The notes beneath the pieces were generated by a model. It was not told the DNA's origin, searched no databases, and saw only the letters and a program-made list of their open reading frames with translations. A stretch of DNA of 8,764 nt from Pseudomonadota bacterium (lineage in GTDB: Bacteria; Pseudomonadota; Gammaproteobacteria; Burkholderiales; Burkholderiaceae): positions 1-8,764 of the forward strand of contig JAEZQX010000330.1 in assembly GCA_023441105.1 (NCBI GenBank), given 5' to 3'. The position numbers were made by a program, and so were the translations under genes. This document shows positions 6,171 to 8,764 of this stretch, one piece after another (within the stretch, counting starts at the first letter, position 1; each line of letters opens with the position of its first letter).

Positions 6171-6680
6171 TCAGGACACCACCGGCGTCAGCCGCATCTG
6201 CCGGCCCTGCTGCTCGATCCTGAAGTGGCGCAGCACGTTCATCCCCAGCAGCACGGTGTCGCCGCCGGGGAGCACGGCCACGCGCACATCGGGCAGCCGC
6301 AAGCCGGCAACCTCGACCTCGCCGGCCACCGCCTCGCAGCCGCGCACCGTCCCGGCCGCGGTCCCATACTGGCGCGGCCGGCAGGCGCCAAGGTCGAGCT
6401 CCCGGGCGAGCGCATCGCCGATCGCGACGGTGCTGGCGCCGGTATCGACCATGAACACCACCTCGCGGCCGTTGATCCGGCCGGTGAGGTAGTAGTGCCC
6501 GTCGAACGTACGGTCGAGCACCACCCCGACGCCGCTGAGGGTCTCGATCGGCCGGGGGCGGTAGCCGCTGCCGGACTGGTAAGGGCCGAAGCGGTCGAAC
6601 AGCACGAACAGAATCGCGCCGACGATCAGGAAGAAGCTGACCCGCTTCAGCACCGACGCCGCGGGACCACCTTCGCTCAA
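6171..6680 (-). CDS. Membrane-anchored retropepsin-like aspartic protease (DTGA family)
   Basis: A predicted 169-aa protein with one N-terminal membrane helix (about 16-28, SFFLIVGAILFVLF) and a single retropepsin-like domain. The catalytic motif is FMVDTGAST, with the active Asp near residue 79, and the second conserved stretch is LLGMNVLRHFRIEQ from about residue 144. Single-domain enzymes of this type work as dimers, as in retroviral proteases; orientation suggests the domain faces the periplasm. The target is unknown. The start is uncertain: TTG at 6680 is preferred because GGAGG (6689-6693) lies eight bases upstream. GTG at 6653 begins right at the helix but lacks a ribosome binding site, and another in-frame TTG at 6746 would overlap the AMP nucleosidase gene. 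It lies 43 bp after the AMP nucleosidase stop and 20 bp before the dioxygenase, apparently in one transcription unit. Confidence 0.85.
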   Translation of the reverse strand: MSEGGPAASVLKRVSFFLIVGAILFVLFDRFGPYQSGSGYRPRPIETLSGVGVVLDRTFDGHYYLTGRINGREVVFMVDTGASTVAIGDALARELDLGACRPRQYGTAAGTVRGCEAVAGEVEVAGLRLPDVRVAVLPGGDTVLLGMNVLRHFRIEQQGRQMRLTPVVS

Positions 6681-6688
6681 CGGACGGA

Positions 6689-6693
6689 CCTCC
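6689..6693 (-). promoter_or_regulatory. Ribosome binding site deciding the TTG start of the retropepsin gene
   Basis: On the minus strand these bases read GGAGG, a full Shine-Dalgarno core, eight bases before the TTG ending at 6678. No other in-frame start codon nearby (GTG at 6653, TTG at 6746) has a comparable site, so this favours an unusual TTG initiation. Confidence 0.55.
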
Positions 6694-6723
6694 GCTCGGG
6701 TGATGCACCGCCGGGCACCGGAC

Positions 6724-8223
6724 TCACTGGAAGGCGACCTCGGCAAAGCTGCGCAGCTTGCGCGAATGCAGCCGTTCGACCCCCTGGTCGCGCAACGCCT
6801 CCAACGCCCGGATGCCGATCTCCAGGTGCTGGTTGACGCGCTCGCGATAGAAGCGCGACGCCATGCCGGCGAGCTTGAGCTCGCCGTGCAGCGGCTTGTC
6901 CGACACGCACAGCAGGGTGCCGTACGGCACGCGAAAGCGAAAGCCGTTGGCGGCGATGGTGGCGCTCTCCATGTCCAGCGCCACCGCGCGGCTCAGGTTG
7001 AACCGCTGGATGAGCGCGCTGTGCGGCTGCAGCTCCCAGTTGCGGTTGTCCACCGAGGCGACCGTGCCGGTGCGCATCACCCGCTTGAGGTCGTAGCCCT
7101 CCATCCGCGTGACGTCGGCCACCGCCCCTTCAAGCGCCAGCTGCACCTCGGCCAGCGCCGGGATCGGCACCCACAGCGGCAGCTCGTCGTCGAGCACATG
7201 GTCTTCGCGGACATAGCCGTGAGCCAGGACATAGTCGCCCAGGCGCTGGGTGTTGCGCAGGCCCGCGCAGTGGCCCAGCATCAGCCAGGCATGCGGCCGC
7301 AGCACCGCAATGTGGTCGGTGATGGTGCGGGCATTGGATGGACCGATGCCGATGTTGACCATGGTGATGCCGCTGCGGTCGGCGCGCTGCAGGTGGTAGG
7401 CCGGCATCTGCGGCAGCCGCTCGGGTGGCGTGCCTTCGCTGGTGGGCGCGCCCGACGGGAACTTGTCGCGGTGGCGGGGGTTCCAGGTGATGGCGTTGCC
7501 GGGTTCGACGAAGGCCACATAGTCGTCGGCCCCGCCCTGGCTGTCGGCCTGGACGCGCTCGCGGCCGATGCGGATGAATTCGTCGATGTAGAACTGGTAG
7601 TTGGTGAACAGGACGAAGTTCTGGAAGTGGCCCGGCGACGTGCCGGTGTAGTGGCGCAGGCGGTGCAGCGAGTAGTCGACCCGCGGCGCGGTGAACAGCG
7701 CGAGCGGTTGCGGCACCCCGGGCAGCGCGTCCACCGAGCCGTTGGCGATGGTGTCGTCCATGGCCGCCAGGTCCGGCAGGTCGAAGTGATCGCCGAGGTC
7801 GCGCGCCAGGCTTTCGTCGAAGGAGGCGTCCAGCACCACCTCGTCCGACAGGGCGAAATGGATCGGGATCGGCTGCCGGCTGAGCCCGACCTCCAGCGTC
7901 ACGCCGTGGTTCTTCACCAGCAGCCGCAGTTGCTCGGTGTAGTAGCGTCCGAAGAGGTCCGGCCGGGTCAGCGTGGTCTCGTAGGTTCCCGGACCCGCGA
8001 CGAAGCCGAACGAGCGGCGCGAATCGGGGCGCGACATGAGCTCGGTCCTGACCCGCAGGTAGGGATAGAAGGCGCGGGTGCGGCCCTGGTTCATCTGCCC
8101 GAGGGCGAAGGCGTTGAGGCCGGTGCGCAGGCTGGCGACGGACTCCTCGTAGAGCTGGCGGATGTAGGCGAGTGCGTCGATGGGTTCGGTGAAGACCTTG
8201 CGCTGCGAGTCGCTGGGCTGCAT
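6724..8223 (-). CDS. amn: AMP nucleosidase
   Basis: A predicted 499-aa cytosolic enzyme that hydrolyses AMP to adenine and ribose 5-phosphate (EC 3.2.2.4), controlling the adenylate pool and salvage. Length is close to E. coli Amn (about 484 aa). The N-terminal part (VFTEPIDALAYIRQLYEES onward) is the Amn-specific regulatory domain. The C-terminal half is the nucleoside-phosphorylase-like catalytic domain, with NIGIGPSNARTITDH, LGHCAGLRNTQRLGDYVLA, LDMESATIAANGF (D417-M418-E419) and VSDKPLHGELK; D442 in SDKP matches the family's catalytic Asp. The ATG at 8223 is chosen because AGGA lies six bases upstream and the protein then begins as other Amn proteins do; the frame is open to 8307 without homology. 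It heads the run of three minus-strand genes and is divergent from the gene at 8405. All visible key motifs are intact. Confidence 0.95.
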   Translation of the reverse strand: MQPSDSQRKVFTEPIDALAYIRQLYEESVASLRTGLNAFALGQMNQGRTRAFYPYLRVRTELMSRPDSRRSFGFVAGPGTYETTLTRPDLFGRYYTEQLRLLVKNHGVTLEVGLSRQPIPIHFALSDEVVLDASFDESLARDLGDHFDLPDLAAMDDTIANGSVDALPGVPQPLALFTAPRVDYSLHRLRHYTGTSPGHFQNFVLFTNYQFYIDEFIRIGRERVQADSQGGADDYVAFVEPGNAITWNPRHRDKFPSGAPTSEGTPPERLPQMPAYHLQRADRSGITMVNIGIGPSNARTITDHIAVLRPHAWLMLGHCAGLRNTQRLGDYVLAHGYVREDHVLDDELPLWVPIPALAEVQLALEGAVADVTRMEGYDLKRVMRTGTVASVDNRNWELQPHSALIQRFNLSRAVALDMESATIAANGFRFRVPYGTLLCVSDKPLHGELKLAGMASRFYRERVNQHLEIGIRALEALRDQGVERLHSRKLRSFAEVAFQ

Positions 8224-8305
8224 GAAACGTCCTGGAAAGCCGCGGGAAGACACGCCACGATGGCAGGCCCGGAGGGACGCAACCGATGACGGTCCCGGAT
8301 GGGCC

Positions 8306-8311
8306 ATTCTA
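8306..8311 (-). promoter_or_regulatory. Possible -10 element of amn
   Basis: The minus strand reads TAGAAT here, close to the TATAAT consensus and about 83 bases before the amn ATG. No good -35 hexamer was found at 16-18 bases upstream. It lies in the 181-bp gap between the two divergent genes. Weak evidence. Confidence 0.3.
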
Positions 8312-8404
8312 GTGCCGTTGACCGGGAGGCTGCCGCGGTGGCCGCCGGCGCTCCACTATCATCCCGCCGGATCGACGGAACAACCGGACCGGGGAACGAC
8401 AGGC

Positions 8405-8764
8405 ATGCGCTGGATCGCGAGGATCGTGCTGGCGGCGACCGCCCTGCTGCTGGCGGCATTCGCCTGGCTGGGCATTCCCGCCACCGGCGCCGGGCTGGTG
8501 GCGAAGAACGTCTGCTCCGGCGTCCTGGTCGCCGGCCGGCCGTTCGCCGAGGTCCTCGCGGCCGACGGGCTGCCTGCCAGCGCGCTCCTGCACCTGGTCG
8601 CGGTCGACGTCGATGCCGAACGCCAGCAGGTCACCGGCCGGATGCTCTGGTCGCCCGAGCGCCGGGCGATCCGGCTGCCCGGCCTCGGCTGCGTGCTCGA
8701 CCCGTCGCCGGAGCTGGTCCAGGCGATCGGCCGGGCTGCGCCGGCAGCCGCCACCGCTGCGACC
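8405..8764 (+). CDS. N-terminal part of an exported protein, possibly a beta-lactamase-fold serine hydrolase (partial)
   Basis: The frame is open from ATG 8405 to the right edge, giving 120 residues without a stop. It begins MRWIARIVLAATALLLAAFA, a positively charged start and hydrophobic segment of a signal peptide or membrane anchor. It then has AKNVCSGVLVAGRPFAEVL (about 33-51), a region with VDVDAERQQVTGRML, and LPGLGCVLDPSPEL (about 92-105). This CSG-V-V-GR and GLGC arrangement resembles the N-terminal extension of class C beta-lactamase-related serine hydrolases (6-aminohexanoate-dimer hydrolase-like). The SxxK and YxN catalytic motifs would lie past the edge, so the assignment is tentative. 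GGGGA (8391-8395) and a closer AGG (8401-8403) lie upstream of the start. It is divergent from amn. Confidence 0.6.
   Translation, partial: MRWIARIVLAATALLLAAFAWLGIPATGAGLVAKNVCSGVLVAGRPFAEVLAADGLPASALLHLVAVDVDAERQQVTGRMLWSPERRAIRLPGLGCVLDPSPELVQAIGRAAPAAATAAT

Noticed and set aside
5509..6492. A 327-codon plus-strand frame spanning the dioxygenase and the retropepsin
   Set aside because: It crosses two genes with clear catalytic motifs on the other strand and has no recognisable domain.
6700..8289. A 529-codon open frame on the plus strand opposite amn
   Set aside because: It is the antisense of a clearly conserved AMP nucleosidase. Its composition (rich in Arg, His, Val, Gln and Ala, with no family motif) is typical of a GC-rich shadow frame.

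Overview
The window is GC-rich (about two thirds G+C by eye), with densely packed genes on both strands and mostly short gaps. The family set points to a proteobacterium: a Bug-type (tripartite tricarboxylate) solute-binding protein, an HDOD protein, a FrnE-type DsbA-fold protein, a DTGA-type membrane retropepsin and Amn-type AMP nucleosidase. Bug proteins are most heavily expanded in Betaproteobacteria (Burkholderiales), so that is my best guess, but a high-GC gammaproteobacterium cannot be excluded. No tRNA, rRNA, CRISPR array, transposase or phage gene was seen.

Layout, left to right. (1) Positions 1-294 hold three degenerate direct repeats of 97-99 bp with no credible gene; each contains an imperfect hairpin, and the array may continue past the left edge. 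(2) A LysR-type regulator on the minus strand (1228 to 305) faces a plus-strand cassette across a short, relatively AT-rich promoter region that contains a good T-N11-A LysR box. (3) The cassette has three tightly spaced genes: a 111-aa three-helix membrane protein resembling SemiSWEET/PQ-loop proteins (1337-1672), a periplasmic Bug-family binding protein with a Tat-like signal (1684-2652), and a COMT-type SAM-dependent O-methyltransferase (2649-3671). The last two overlap by 4 bp. (4) An HDOD-domain protein on the minus strand (4552 to 3686) is convergent with the methyltransferase and divergent from a FrnE-like DsbA-family thiol oxidoreductase (4731-5408). (5) A minus-strand run comprises AMP nucleosidase (8223 to 6724), a membrane-anchored retropepsin-like aspartic protease (6680 to 6171) and an Fe(II)/2-oxoglutarate dioxygenase of the PF10014 type (6150 to 5347). 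The dioxygenase 3' end overlaps the FrnE-like gene tail to tail by 62 bp. (6) The 5' part of a secreted or membrane-anchored protein, resembling the N-terminus of beta-lactamase-fold serine hydrolases, starts at 8405 and runs off the right edge.

How the genes may work together. The LysR/membrane/Bug/methyltransferase block reads as one regulated unit for sensing or capturing a small (probably carboxylic or aromatic) compound and methylating it or a derivative; the substrate is unknown. It lacks TctA and TctB, so the Bug protein either shares a transporter encoded elsewhere or acts only in sensing. The amn/retropepsin/dioxygenase run looks like one transcription unit, but no shared pathway is evident. 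The rest looks like ordinary chromosomal content. I see no defence system or mobile element; the regulated methyltransferase cassette is the best candidate for something undescribed.
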